Under the pieces are notes generated by a model. It worked only from the letters and a program-made list of their open reading frames with translations. It was not told the origin of the DNA and did not search any database. Positions 15,960 through 25,452 of a stretch of 64,000 bases of DNA are shown piece by piece. Source of the stretch: Pseudopedobacter sp039918235 (lineage in GTDB: Bacteria; Bacteroidota; Bacteroidia; Sphingobacteriales; Sphingobacteriaceae); contig JBDSHZ010000083.1 of NCBI GenBank assembly GCA_039918235.1, positions 1 through 64,000 of the forward strand, read 5' to 3'. How positions within the stretch are numbered: the stretch's first letter is position 1; each line of letters begins with the position of its first letter. Both the position numbers and the translations under genes were made by a program.

Positions 15960-16337
15960 TCAAATTTCTTGTTTAGATTTTCCTATGTAACTGATATAAG
16001 CATTCAGCATTTTATGTATTTGTTCTAATTCGTTTAATAGCTGGTCCGCCTTTTCTGGATTCATCAAACCTCTTTCTTTGCATTTTTTAATAAATCCTTT
16101 TGTTTCCAATAATGACCCTCTACTATAATAACAAAAGTTTTTATTCTCTTTGAAATGAAATCTCCCATATCCTTCAGCTATATTAGCATCAATTGAATCA
16201 GCTGCTCTAACCAATTGTTTTCCTATCGTATCTTTCTCAAAGAAATTCTTCCATTTCGAAACATCATCCCAAATAGTAGCAGATAGGGTAAAAGCTCTTT
16301 TGTAGACTTCTAAATCCTCTAAATTATTGAAACTCAT
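15960..16337 (-). CDS. Four helix bundle protein (23S rRNA intervening-sequence protein family)
   Basis: 125 residues with the S23/IVP family pattern: an N-terminal LEDLEVYKRAFTLSATIW helix, then QLVRAADSIDANIAEGYGR and a late helix region ending AYISYIGKS. Members form four-helix bundles; the name comes from homologues found in 23S rRNA intervening sequences, and others act as accessory proteins of diversity-generating retroelements. No rRNA or reverse transcriptase is present here, so this is a solitary copy with unknown function. It is bracketed by a perfect 14-bp inverted repeat. Confidence 0.88.
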   Translation of the reverse strand: MSFNNLEDLEVYKRAFTLSATIWDDVSKWKNFFEKDTIGKQLVRAADSIDANIAEGYGRFHFKENKNFCYYSRGSLLETKGFIKKCKERGLMNPEKADQLLNELEQIHKMLNAYISYIGKSKQEI

Positions 16338-16388
16338 GTTTTATTTATTAAAATCTATAAGCATACAGAACTTTGTTTCAAATTTAAC

Positions 16389-16402
16389 AAGCCTAATGAA
16401 CT
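16389..16402. repeat. 14-bp inverted repeat, right copy, flanking the IVP gene
   Basis: AAGCCTAATGAACT is the exact reverse complement of 15861-15874. It lies between the uvrA stop codon and the IVP start codon. Confidence 0.5.
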
Positions 16403-16417
16403 CCCTACACTAATGAA

Positions 16418-19216
16418 CTATCTAAACCGCTCTTTTAAATATTGGCCGGTATAAGAGTTTTTATCTTTCGCTAAATCTTCTGGTGTTCCTTCAAAAACCA
16501 GTTTGCCTCCTTCGTCTCCGCCTTCTGGGCCTATGTCTATCACCCAATCGGCACATTTTATGACATCCATATTGTGTTCAATCACAATGATGGTATTTCC
16601 TTGCTCTATCAAAGCGTCAAAAGATTTCATCAATTTTTTGATATCATGGAAGTGCAGTCCGGTAGTTGGCTCGTCAAAAATAAATAATGTTTTATGGCTA
16701 TTGTTGCCTTTTATTAGGAAAGAAGCTAGTTTTATCCGTTGTGCTTCTCCACCCGATAAGGTGTTAGAAGATTGCCCCAAATGCACATAACCCAATCCCA
16801 CATCAACCAAAGGCTGTAATTTATTGATGATTTTTTGCTCATTCACAAAAAAACCCAATGCCTCATCAATGGTCATATTCAGCACTTCAGAAACGTTTTT
16901 ATCCTGATAAGTGACGTCCAATACATGCTGTTTAAAGCGTTGTCCTCCACAGGATTCACAAGGCAGATAAATATCAGCCATAAACTGCATTTCAATTTTC
17001 ACTTCCCCTTCACCTTGGCAAACATCACATCTTCCGCCTTCCACATTAAAAGAAAAAGCAGCAGGTTTTAATCCGCTGGCTTTCGCCGATGCCTGAGCCG
17101 CAAACAATGCCCTGATTTCATCCCAAGCTTTTACATAAGTCACGGGATTAGAACGCGAAGATCTCCCAATTGGATTTTGATCCACCAACTCTACCTGTGA
17201 AATTTGTTCTGTAGCACCTTCAATTCCATCATAAGACCCGGTTTGTTCACCCGCATAGTTTCCGATGATTTTTTGCAATGCAGGATAAAGAATCCTCTTT
17301 ACCAAAGATGTTTTTCCTGAACCTGAAACTCCAGTTACTGCCGTAAGCACCTGCAATGGGAATTTAACATCAATGTTTTGAAGGTTATTTTCTCTTGCTC
17401 CCTTAATCTCAATAAAATCGGTTGGTTTTCTTCTTCTTTTTGGGATTTCAATGTTCTCTTTTCCACTTAAATATCTTCCGGTAAGGCTATTTTCATCTTT
17501 TAAGATTTCCTGATAATTTCCAGCAAAAATGAGCTCTCCGCCTAGAGTTCCAGCTTCCGGACCAATATCTATCAGGTGATCTGCTGCCTGCATCATTTCT
17601 TCCTCATGCTCTACCACTAAAACTGTGTTTCCAATATCTCTTAAAGATTTTAGTACGCCAATTAAGCGATTGGTATCTTTTGGGTGCAAGCCAATGCTTG
17701 GCTCGTCTAAAACATAAACTGATCCTACCAATGAGCTTCCCAAAGAAGTGGCTAAATTAATGCGTTGAGATTCTCCACCAGAAAGCGTATTAGACAATCT
17801 ATTTAAAGTGAGGTAGCCTAATCCAACTTCATTAAGAAATAAAATTCTATTCTTGATTTCTAAAATCAAGCGTTTGGATATTTTCTGTTGTTGCTCATTC
17901 AAGTTCAAATCATCAAAAAAGAGCAATGCTTTTTTCAAAGGCATCAGCACAATATCGGTAATGGAATGGGCTGCAATTTTAACATAAGTTGCATCTGGGC
18001 GTAATCTACTTCCCTGGCAATCCGGACAAGTTGTTTTTCCGCGGTAGCGGGACAACATTACCCGGTATTGAATTTTATAAGTCTGTTCTTCTAAAAACTG
18101 AAAAAACTCATCTAATCCTTTAAAATATTTATTTCCTTTCCATAACAGCTTCCTTTCGGCATTAGTGAGCTGGCTTACTGAACGGTGAATTGGAAAATCA
18201 AATTTTGAAGAGTTTTTAATTAACACATCCAACCATTCTTTCATCTTTTCTCCCCGCCAAGGTGCAATGGCGCCGTCATAAACCGACTTTGACTTATCAG
18301 GAATCACCAAATCCTCATCAATACCCATCACTTTACCATAACCCTCACATTTAGGGCAAGCTCCATAAGGATTATTGAAGCTGAAAAAATTAGGCGTTGG
18401 CTCTTCGAACTTAATCCCGTCCAATTCAAATCGATCAGAAAAATGCTTTCTTTCTCCATCATGATCCACATAGCAATCTCCTTTTCCTTCAAAAAAAGCT
18501 GTCTGTACAGAATCTGCCATCCTGCTCAAAGTTTCCTCTTCCTGATTGGTGACTATACGATCAATTAATATAAGGATTGCATGCTCATCCTCAATTTCCT
18601 TATTTTCTATACTTTGATCTTCTAAAACTTCTTCAACTTTTCTGATTTCTTTATTGATCACTACCCTAGAAAAACCCTTCTGTAGCAAAACCGCCAGTTC
18701 CTCTTTTAAAGTTCTTTGGTTGTGAGGGTAAAGTGGGCATAATATGGTAACCGTACTTTCTTCAGGCAAAGCCGATAAATAATTTACGACATCAGTTACC
18801 GAATCCTTTTTAACAATATTCCCTGAAATAGGAGAAATAGTTTGCCCAATTCTGCTAAAAAGAAGTTTTAGGTAATCATAAATTTCTGTGGAAGTACCAA
18901 CGGTTGAACGCGGATTAGATGTAATCACCTTTTGCTCAATGGCGATAGCTGGTGCAATTCCTTTGATATAATCTACGTCGGGTTTATTCATCCTGCCCAT
19001 AAACTGCCGGGCGTAAGAAGAAAGGCTTTCTACATATCTCCGCTGACCTTCGGCGTAAAGCGTATCAAAAGCTAAGGAAGATTTCCCAGAACCAGACATA
19101 CCTGTGATGACCACAAGTTTGTTTTTTGGAATGGCTACATCTATATTTTTTAAGTTGTGAACTCTTGCACCTTTAATGAGAATGTTCTTCTGCGGATCTT
19201 GTTCTTCTAATTTCAT
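16418..19216 (-). CDS. uvrA: Excinuclease ABC subunit A
   Basis: UvrA is the damage-recognition ATPase of nucleotide excision repair and works with UvrB and UvrC (uvrC is at 49397). The 932-residue protein has two ABC modules with Walker A motifs GMSGSGKSSLAF (about 40) and GVSGSGKTSLV (about 635), two LSGGE signatures, and zinc-finger pairs CPKCEGYGK, CPDCQGSR, CDVCQGEGE and CESCGGQRF. The length is normal for the family. It stands alone on the minus strand with a 393-bp divergent gap before the sigma factor gene. Confidence 0.98.
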   Translation of the reverse strand: MKLEEQDPQKNILIKGARVHNLKNIDVAIPKNKLVVITGMSGSGKSSLAFDTLYAEGQRRYVESLSSYARQFMGRMNKPDVDYIKGIAPAIAIEQKVITSNPRSTVGTSTEIYDYLKLLFSRIGQTISPISGNIVKKDSVTDVVNYLSALPEESTVTILCPLYPHNQRTLKEELAVLLQKGFSRVVINKEIRKVEEVLEDQSIENKEIEDEHAILILIDRIVTNQEEETLSRMADSVQTAFFEGKGDCYVDHDGERKHFSDRFELDGIKFEEPTPNFFSFNNPYGACPKCEGYGKVMGIDEDLVIPDKSKSVYDGAIAPWRGEKMKEWLDVLIKNSSKFDFPIHRSVSQLTNAERKLLWKGNKYFKGLDEFFQFLEEQTYKIQYRVMLSRYRGKTTCPDCQGSRLRPDATYVKIAAHSITDIVLMPLKKALLFFDDLNLNEQQQKISKRLILEIKNRILFLNEVGLGYLTLNRLSNTLSGGESQRINLATSLGSSLVGSVYVLDEPSIGLHPKDTNRLIGVLKSLRDIGNTVLVVEHEEEMMQAADHLIDIGPEAGTLGGELIFAGNYQEILKDENSLTGRYLSGKENIEIPKRRRKPTDFIEIKGARENNLQNIDVKFPLQVLTAVTGVSGSGKTSLVKRILYPALQKIIGNYAGEQTGSYDGIEGATEQISQVELVDQNPIGRSSRSNPVTYVKAWDEIRALFAAQASAKASGLKPAAFSFNVEGGRCDVCQGEGEVKIEMQFMADIYLPCESCGGQRFKQHVLDVTYQDKNVSEVLNMTIDEALGFFVNEQKIINKLQPLVDVGLGYVHLGQSSNTLSGGEAQRIKLASFLIKGNNSHKTLFIFDEPTTGLHFHDIKKLMKSFDALIEQGNTIIVIEHNMDVIKCADWVIDIGPEGGDEGGKLVFEGTPEDLAKDKNSYTGQYLKERFR

Positions 19217-19609
19217 CTAATCTTCCTGTTTTTCCGTATATATTAAACTGATGTGATAATATATGGTACCGATTTGCAAAAATAATGCTATTATCCAGCA
19301 TTTCCTTATTTCCTGTAAATTTGATTTACTTTAAAGGAATTGTTAATTTATTGTATCACTTTAAAAATTATTTACGTACTTAGCCCTATAACATTTGATG
19401 AAGGCTAAATATATTATCATATAAATGTTATAAAACAGCATTAAATATCTCATTAAAATAAAAAAACACTTTTAAATTTTGTTTTTAATTAGATAATGAG
19501 TTTATTTGATTACAAAATTTAGTTATCACAAAATAAAATAAAGCTTATAGAAAAAACCACTACTCACACTTAGGAAATTGAATTATTAAGCATTTAAAGT
19601 AGGAGTATT
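19217..19609. other. Divergent AT-rich promoter region between uvrA and the sigma factor gene
   Basis: This 393-bp gap holds the promoters of two divergently transcribed genes. It is very AT-rich and shows no gene, riboswitch or clear hairpin. A short AGGAG (19601-19605) five bases before the sigma-factor ATG is the only distinct ribosome-binding site. Confidence 0.5.
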
Positions 19610-20197
19610 ATGAGCTTTCAATTGAAAACCGACCAAGAGCTGGTGCACCTTTACATCGCTAAAGGAACTGAAGCTGCACTATCTGAACTCATCACGAGAC
19701 ATAAATCAAGAATTTATACTTCTATCTATCTTTTAGTTAAGGATGAATATTTAGCAGAGGATATTTTTCAGGACACTTTTATAAAAGTAATTAAAACTTT
19801 AAAAGCCGGAAAATATAACGAAGAAGGTAAATTTTTACCTTGGGTGCTAAGGATAGGTCATAATTTAGTCATAGACCATTTTAGGAGAGAGAAAAGAAAT
19901 CCAACAATTACCAATGGGGATGGTTTTGATATTTTTGATGTATTAGGTATACATGACGAAAGTATGGAAGAGAAGATGGTGAAACAGCAAACTTATGATG
20001 ATCTTAAAAAATTGATCCATTTGCTTCCTTCAGAACAAAAAGAGGTATTGATTATGAGACATTACGGAGATTTAAGTTTTAAGGAAATTGCAGACCTCAC
20101 AGAAGTTAGCATTAATACTGCTTTAGGCAGAATGAGATATGCTTTGAACAACCTGCGTAAGATGATGGTTAGCAAAGAATTGACTTTAAAAAACTAA
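19610..20197 (+). CDS. RNA polymerase ECF sigma factor
   Basis: 195 residues with sigma-70 region 2 (about 20-90, including EYLAEDIFQDTFIKVI and FLPWVLRIGHNLVIDHFRR) and region 4 (about 130-185, LPSEQKEVLIMRHYGDLSFKEIADLTEVS). Region 3 is missing, as in extracytoplasmic-function sigma factors. No anti-sigma gene is encoded beside it; instead a 63-residue soluble protein follows. A good AGGAG ribosome-binding site precedes the ATG. The signal and promoters it reads are not visible in the sequence. Confidence 0.93.
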   Translation: MSFQLKTDQELVHLYIAKGTEAALSELITRHKSRIYTSIYLLVKDEYLAEDIFQDTFIKVIKTLKAGKYNEEGKFLPWVLRIGHNLVIDHFRREKRNPTITNGDGFDIFDVLGIHDESMEEKMVKQQTYDDLKKLIHLLPSEQKEVLIMRHYGDLSFKEIADLTEVSINTALGRMRYALNNLRKMMVSKELTLKN

Positions 20198-20276
20198 GAG
20201 ATTTTTTTTAATTTGAGTTTTAAAATATTAATGTAAGAATGACGTTTTTATCTAACAAAACTTTTAATAAAGCTTT

Positions 20277-20468
20277 ATGATAGAAACCTCTACTCCTACT
20301 ACTAATTCAATTTGCAACAATGAAACTGAAATTGAAGAAATGAATTTTAAACTCTCTAAAGAAGAAATTGCGTTCTATGAAAGCATTCAACCCGCGTTGA
20401 ATAAACTGGTAAAACAACCTTCTGAACAAGCGATTGAAAATATTCTGAAATTTTCTAAGTCTTTGTAG
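20277..20468 (+). CDS. Small conserved-looking protein after the sigma factor
   Basis: 63 residues, rich in Glu, Asn and Ser, with no membrane segment and no cysteine except one near residue 13. The second half is predicted helical (FKLSKEEIAFYESIQPALNKLVK, ending ENILKFSKSL). It starts 80 bp after the sigma-factor stop codon, points the same way and ends at a strong terminator, so it is probably co-transcribed. It could be a sigma-factor partner, but nothing in the sequence proves this. Confidence 0.6.
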   Translation: MIETSTPTTNSICNNETEIEEMNFKLSKEEIAFYESIQPALNKLVKQPSEQAIENILKFSKSL

Positions 20469-20472
20469 CATA

Positions 20473-20510
20473 AAGCTGATGGTGACATGATGTAATCATC
20501 AGCTTTTTTT
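20473..20510 (+). terminator. Rho-independent terminator after the sigma-factor operon
   Basis: AAGCTGATG pairs with CATCAGCTT and is followed by a run of T residues, a few bases after the stop codon of the 63-residue gene. It also separates this unit from the convergent serS gene. Confidence 0.75.
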
Positions 20511-20530
20511 AATTTCCTGAAATTTTATTT

Positions 20531-21802
20531 TTAATCTATAAAATCAAAACCTGTAAAAGGCACTAAACATTCAGGCACTTTAATGCCGTTCTCTGTTTGA
20601 TAATTTTCTAAAATAGAAGCCAGAATTCTTGGCAAAGCTAATGCACTTCCGTTTAAGGTATGAGGCAATTGTGGCTTCCCTTCTTTGCCTTTGTAACGCA
20701 ATTTTAATCGGTTACTTTGGAAAGTTTCAAAGTTTGAAACGGAAGACACTTCTAACCAACGTTCTTGTGCTGCGCTGTAAACTTCCATATCATAAGTTAA
20801 TGCAGAAGTAAAGCCCATATCTCCTCCACATAATCTTAGCACTCGGTATTGTAAACCTAATTTTTGCAAAAGATTTTGAACATGTAAGCTCATTTCCTCT
20901 AAAACCTCATAAGATGTTTCAGGATTTACCACTTGTACAATTTCTACTTTATCAAACTGATGTAAACGGTTTAATCCACGTACATGTGCGCCATAAGATC
21001 CTGCTTCTCTTCTGAAACATGGCGTATAACCACAATTTTTTACCGGCAGTTCTTCTTCTTTCAAAATCACATCTCGGTAAAGGTTGGTAACGGGCACCTC
21101 AGCGGTTGGGATTAAGTATAAATTATCTAAACCTACGTGATACATCTGCCCTTCTTTATCCGGTAATTGTCCTGTTCCAAAACCTGAAGCTTCATTGACT
21201 AAAAGTGGGACCATCATTTCTTCGTAACCTGCTTTTTCTGCTTCTGATAAAAAGAAATTGATCAGTGCTCTCTGCATCTTAGCACCTTTTCCTTTATATA
21301 CAGGAAAACCTGCACCGGTAATTTTAACACCTAACTCAAAATCTATGATGTTGTATTTCGCTGCCAACTCCCAATGAGGCAAAGCCTTTGCAGGCAAAGT
21401 TGGAAGTTCTCCGTTTTCCAATACCACTTCATTTTCTTCAGGTGTTTTTCCTTTTGGAACGGTATGGTGAGGCAAATTTGGCAACTGCACCAATTTCTGA
21501 TACAGCTCATGCTCAATGCTACTTAATTCCTCTTGAAGGGTTTTTATCGCTTCTTTACTATTTGATGTTTCTGATTTAACAGCTTCTGCTTCGTCTTTTT
21601 TTCCATTACGCATCAATTCGCCAATCTGTTTTGCTGCCGCATTAGCTTTAGCCAATAGCTCATCAGCTTGTGATTGGGTGTTTTTACGTTGGTTGTCTAA
21701 ATGGATAATCTCCTCCACCAATTCAGGCTGATTGAAATTCTTTACGCTTAATCGCTCTAAAACTTCCTCTTTATTTTCGCGGATATAATTAACTTGCAGC
21801 AT
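20531..21802 (-). CDS. serS: Serine--tRNA ligase
   Basis: SerRS charges tRNA-Ser (and tRNA-Sec) with serine in the cytoplasm. The 423-residue protein has the N-terminal antiparallel coiled-coil arm (about 30-105) that reads the tRNA long variable arm, followed by the class II aminoacyl-tRNA synthetase core: motif 2 in TPCFRREAGSYG and motif 3 in LNGSALALPRILASILEN. The length and motifs are standard. Confidence 0.98.
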   Translation of the reverse strand: MLQVNYIRENKEEVLERLSVKNFNQPELVEEIIHLDNQRKNTQSQADELLAKANAAAKQIGELMRNGKKDEAEAVKSETSNSKEAIKTLQEELSSIEHELYQKLVQLPNLPHHTVPKGKTPEENEVVLENGELPTLPAKALPHWELAAKYNIIDFELGVKITGAGFPVYKGKGAKMQRALINFFLSEAEKAGYEEMMVPLLVNEASGFGTGQLPDKEGQMYHVGLDNLYLIPTAEVPVTNLYRDVILKEEELPVKNCGYTPCFRREAGSYGAHVRGLNRLHQFDKVEIVQVVNPETSYEVLEEMSLHVQNLLQKLGLQYRVLRLCGGDMGFTSALTYDMEVYSAAQERWLEVSSVSNFETFQSNRLKLRYKGKEGKPQLPHTLNGSALALPRILASILENYQTENGIKVPECLVPFTGFDFID

Positions 21803-21890
21803 CTTTTAATTTTTTTGACAAATATAGTATTGAGTAATGAGAATTGCGTAATGCGATGTCTTCTGAATTTAATAAAACATTGAAGAATTG

Positions 21891-22604
21891 ATGAACGGCA
21901 AACTTTACCTGGTACCTACCCCGATTGGAAACTTAGAAGACATCACTTTTAGAGCCCTACGCATATTAAAAGAGGTAGATTTAATTCTGGCTGAAGACAC
22001 TAGAACTTCTGGTCCATTGCTCAAACATTTTGGGATTGATCAAAAAGTTTTTGCTCATCACCAGCATAATGAACATAAAGCAGTTGCTGAAATCGTTAAG
22101 TTTTTAAAGGAAGGGCAAAATATTGCTTTGATCTCTGATGCGGGCACACCAGCTATTTCTGATCCTGGCTTTTTGTTGGTAAGAGAAGTATTGAAAAATG
22201 ATATCGCCGTAGAATGTTTGCCTGGAGCCACCGCTTTTGTACCGGCATTGGTAAATTCAGGATTACCCAATGACCGTTTTACTTTTGAAGGTTTTTTACC
22301 CGTTAAAAAAGGAAGACAAACCCGCATAAAAGAATTGATTTACGAACCGAGAACAATGATTTTTTATGAATCTCCACATCGTTTATTAAAAACTTTAGAA
22401 GAATTTATTGAATATTTTGGAGCGGACAGACAAGCAGCTATCTCTAGAGAACTTACCAAAATGTTTGAGGAAAATACAAGAGGTACATTAACAGAACTTA
22501 AAACTCACTTTGAAGAAAATATTTTGAAAGGCGAATTTGTAATTGTAGTTGCCGGAAACGACAATCCTCCACCAAAAAAAGACGAGAAATATTATAAGAA
22601 ATGA
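21891..22604 (+). CDS. rsmI: 16S rRNA (cytidine(1402)-2'-O)-methyltransferase
   Basis: RsmI methylates the ribose of C1402 in 16S rRNA using S-adenosylmethionine. The 237-residue protein begins MNGKLYLVPTPIGNLEDIT and contains LAEDTRTSGPLLKHFGI, SDAGTPAISDPGFLLV and PGATAFVPALVNSG, all diagnostic of the family. The frame can be extended one codon to a TTG at 21888, but the ATG at 21891 is the natural start. The stop codon overlaps the ATG of lnt (ATGA), so the two are translationally coupled. Confidence 0.96.
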   Translation: MNGKLYLVPTPIGNLEDITFRALRILKEVDLILAEDTRTSGPLLKHFGIDQKVFAHHQHNEHKAVAEIVKFLKEGQNIALISDAGTPAISDPGFLLVREVLKNDIAVECLPGATAFVPALVNSGLPNDRFTFEGFLPVKKGRQTRIKELIYEPRTMIFYESPHRLLKTLEEFIEYFGADRQAAISRELTKMFEENTRGTLTELKTHFEENILKGEFVIVVAGNDNPPPKKDEKYYKK

Positions 22605-24265
22605 AAAGACAGATTTGGTTAGCACTTTTTTCAGCTTTTTTACTCTGGCTAGCATGGCCACCCATTCCTTTTACCTCTCCAATTTTATTGCTTGCATTCC
22701 TTCCTTTAATGATTGCGCTCCAAGAAATTGAGGAATCTGATCGCAAGAAAAAAGGATATTTAATTTTCTTTATTTCTGGTTTAGCTTTTTTAGTTTGGAA
22801 TACAGCCTCCATTTATTGGGTATTTAACTCCTTGAACGCAGTAATGCCCACTTTCTTTGCCTGTATACTTTCACTGATTCCTTTCTGTTTAGGCGCATTT
22901 TTAATGACGCTGAGCTTTTGGCTTTATCGGAAAATTGCAAGAAGCACCAAACCTCTGATTGCAGACATTAGCCTGATAGGTTTTTGGATGAGCTATGAAT
23001 ACCTGCACCAAAGTTGGGACTTAAAATTTCCTTGGATGACTTTGGGGAACGGTTTTGCCAACAGCCCGCAGTTGATTCAATGGTATGAATATACCGGTGT
23101 TTATGGAGGTACTTTTTGGATTTTAGTAAGTAATATTTTGATTTTCAGGATTTGGATAGCTTTAAGGGCTGAAGGCAGAGGGCTGAAGGCTGAAGGCGAA
23201 AAGGCAAAAGGCTCAATGCAGAAGGCAAAAGGCATGCTCGCTTGTCTTTTTGTTTGGATTTTAGTTCCAATTAGTTTATCGGTTTTGGTTTATAGCACTT
23301 ATGTGGAGGACACTAACCCATCTGATGTAGTGGTAGTGCAACCGAATATTGATCCTTATGGAAAGAATTTCACCTATTCGCCTGAAGAACAATTGGCGAA
23401 ATTAATTAAACTGAGCAAGCAAAAAGGACAGGTGAATACTGAGTTTTTCATCTGGCCAGAGACTGCGATAGTTGGCTATGTGGAGGAGACACAGTTTAGA
23501 AATACCAGTGCTTTTCAGTCGGTGCAACTCTTTTTAGACAGTTTTAAAAATGCGACAGTAATTAGCGGAGCAGAAACCTATTCTATTTATAATACCCAGC
23601 AAAGTGTATCTGCAAAGTTTAGTAAGGAGAATAATTTATATTACGATAGCTTTAACACTGCCGTTGCAATTGAGAACAGTCCCAGGTTACAATTCTATCA
23701 TAAATCCAAACTGGTTCCCGGTGTAGAAAAAATGCCCTTTCCGGAGTTATTGTCTTTCCTAAATCCATTGTTTGATAAATTTGGAGGAACAACAGGTGGC
23801 TATGGCTACCAGAAAGAACCAACAAATCTTTACGCTTCCAGCGGAATTGGTGTAGTACCCGCTATTTGTTATGAATCTATTTGGGGAGAATGGATTGCTA
23901 GGTCTGTTAATAAAGGTGCTCAGTTTATTGCTGTGATCACTAACGACGGTTGGTGGGGCAATACTTCTGGAAAAGACCAGCATTTAGATTATGCAGTTTT
24001 AAGAGCTATTGAAAATCGCCGTTGGGTTGCCCGTTCAGCAAATACAGGAATCTCTGCTTTTATCAATCAACGTGGTGACATTATACAAAAAACAAAATGG
24101 TGGGAAGATGCTGTGATTAAGCAGGATATCAATCTAAATTCTGACATTACCTTTTACACCGCTCATCCTGATTGGATTGTTTATCCTTTTCTATTTATTG
24201 GAGGTTTTGGCATGTTGTTTTTAATTTTTGTGAGGGTTAGGCGAAAAAAGAAAGCTATAATTTAA
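22601..24265 (+). CDS. lnt: Apolipoprotein N-acyltransferase
   Basis: Lnt N-acylates the lipid-modified cysteine of lipoproteins in the inner membrane. The 554-residue protein has several N-terminal transmembrane helices, a periplasmic nitrilase-type domain and a last helix near the C-terminus. The catalytic triad is visible: Glu in FIWPETAIVGY (about 286), Lys in YHKSKLVPGVEKMPF (about 369) and Cys in VPAICYESIWGE (about 423). Between two helices, residues about 188-212 are a lysine- and glutamate-rich low-complexity insert encoded by intergenic-type word repeats (see 23160-23240). The gene starts within the rsmI stop codon. Confidence 0.95.
   Translation: MKRQIWLALFSAFLLWLAWPPIPFTSPILLLAFLPLMIALQEIEESDRKKKGYLIFFISGLAFLVWNTASIYWVFNSLNAVMPTFFACILSLIPFCLGAFLMTLSFWLYRKIARSTKPLIADISLIGFWMSYEYLHQSWDLKFPWMTLGNGFANSPQLIQWYEYTGVYGGTFWILVSNILIFRIWIALRAEGRGLKAEGEKAKGSMQKAKGMLACLFVWILVPISLSVLVYSTYVEDTNPSDVVVVQPNIDPYGKNFTYSPEEQLAKLIKLSKQKGQVNTEFFIWPETAIVGYVEETQFRNTSAFQSVQLFLDSFKNATVISGAETYSIYNTQQSVSAKFSKENNLYYDSFNTAVAIENSPRLQFYHKSKLVPGVEKMPFPELLSFLNPLFDKFGGTTGGYGYQKEPTNLYASSGIGVVPAICYESIWGEWIARSVNKGAQFIAVITNDGWWGNTSGKDQHLDYAVLRAIENRRWVARSANTGISAFINQRGDIIQKTKWWEDAVIKQDINLNSDITFYTAHPDWIVYPFLFIGGFGMLFLIFVRVRRKKKAII
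23160..23240 (+). repeat. Word-repeat insertion inside lnt
   Basis: The sequence consists of repeated GGCTGAAGGC, GGCAAAAGGC and similar words, the same vocabulary as the intergenic repeats at 6495-6614 and 63525-63566. It is in frame and encodes ALRAEGRGLKAEGEKAKG-like sequence in a loop between two membrane helices, so it has been tolerated. Confidence 0.55.
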
Positions 24266-24304
24266 TTGTTAAAAACACTACAAACCCTCGTCAGAAGGGG
24301 AAAA

Positions 24305-25426
24305 TTATTCGGAAAGTATTCTGTATAATTCCAAATTTAGGTAATAATGGTTTCCCTGTATTTTTCGCTTTTCCAAAATTTTCATTCCCACCAATTCTTC
24401 CAAATATTTTCTTGCTGTATTTTCTGCATATAGCCCTTTCTCCGTTAAATGTTTAACTTTTGTAAAAGGTTGATTGAAAAGTGCGCTCACCAGAGATTCT
24501 GGTCTTGAAATACTTGTATTGTTTACCAATGCTTCTAAAATGGCATCTTTAGCGGCAACAATATCATTAATTTTATCAAACGTGAGGTTGGAAGTGGTTT
24601 CAATTGCTTGTAAAATATATAAAAACCAGGTTTTCCAACTTCCACGCTGTGTGATGCCAGCTAAACCAGAGTAGTATTCTTCCTTATGATCAATGATGTA
24701 TTTACTTAAAAATAAAATAGGATAATCTAATAGTCCTTTGTTGTTTAAAAAATGAATGTTAAATAACCTTCCTGTCCTACCATTTCCATCTCTGAAAGGA
24801 TGAATAGCTTCAAATTGAAAGTGAGCAATTGCCATTTTCAACAAGGGATCTAGCTTATATTTTTCGTCATCGTTTATAAACTCAATCAAGTTTTCGAGTT
24901 TCTTTTCTACTATACCCGCACCTCTTGGTGGCGTATAAAATGCCTTCCCTGCATTTGGACCAGAGCCACCTTCTTTGATATATATTTGAGCAATTGGAGA
25001 CCTGATTCCATCACTGAAAGAACTTAATGTTTGATACATTTTTACAAAATAGTTCTCGTTAAATTGAGGTTGCTTTTGTAGCTGTTCAAATCCTTCCCAC
25101 AATGCTTCCCTATAATTTAAAATTTCTTTTTCTGGGCCTATTAATTCTTTGACGTTTTCTTCGCTGTAGGCTTTATATAATTCATCATCAGTGGTGAAAA
25201 TGTTCTCTATTTCACTGGAAGCTTTAGCTTCCTGTAAGCTGATGGAGTTAATTAATAATCCTTGATTTGGAATTGCAATACTTCGTCCGTTCAATCTTGC
25301 CAAGGCAGATTTTGCACTTATCAATTTCTCATAAACTTCAAAATCTTTGTATAAACTCTCCTCTATAGGTAATTCAGGAAGATCATTGAATGGTTTTGTT
25401 CTATCAGGGTTTATTTTATAGATCAT
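24305..25426 (-). CDS. Fic family protein (second copy)
   Basis: 373 residues when started at the ATG at 25426; the TTG six bases upstream is not needed. The catalytic motif is HPFRDGNGRTGR near residue 210. An inhibitory motif, ASSEIENI, near residue 70 fits (S/T)xxxE(G/N). The N-terminal domain (ELPIEESLYKDFEVYEKLISAKSALARLNGR) and the C-terminal winged-helix-like region (HLTEKGLYAENTARKYLEELVGM) match the common Bacteroidota Fic/DUF4172-type layout. Targets are unknown. Three 71-bp palindromic repeats and a TAnnTTTG box lie directly upstream, suggesting dedicated regulation. Confidence 0.9.
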   Translation of the reverse strand: MIYKINPDRTKPFNDLPELPIEESLYKDFEVYEKLISAKSALARLNGRSIAIPNQGLLINSISLQEAKASSEIENIFTTDDELYKAYSEENVKELIGPEKEILNYREALWEGFEQLQKQPQFNENYFVKMYQTLSSFSDGIRSPIAQIYIKEGGSGPNAGKAFYTPPRGAGIVEKKLENLIEFINDDEKYKLDPLLKMAIAHFQFEAIHPFRDGNGRTGRLFNIHFLNNKGLLDYPILFLSKYIIDHKEEYYSGLAGITQRGSWKTWFLYILQAIETTSNLTFDKINDIVAAKDAILEALVNNTSISRPESLVSALFNQPFTKVKHLTEKGLYAENTARKYLEELVGMKILEKRKIQGNHYYLNLELYRILSE

Positions 25427-25429
25427 ATA

Positions 25430-25437
25430 CAAAGATA
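25430..25437 (-). promoter_or_regulatory. -7 promoter box of the second fic gene
   Basis: The minus-strand octamer TATCTTTG matches TAnnTTTG and ends four bases before the ATG at 25426. Transcription would then start at or close to the start codon, giving a leaderless or nearly leaderless mRNA. The first palindrome of the repeat array starts about 15 bp upstream, where a repressor would block polymerase. Confidence 0.45.
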
Positions 25438-25452
25438 TGATTTAAAATAGTA

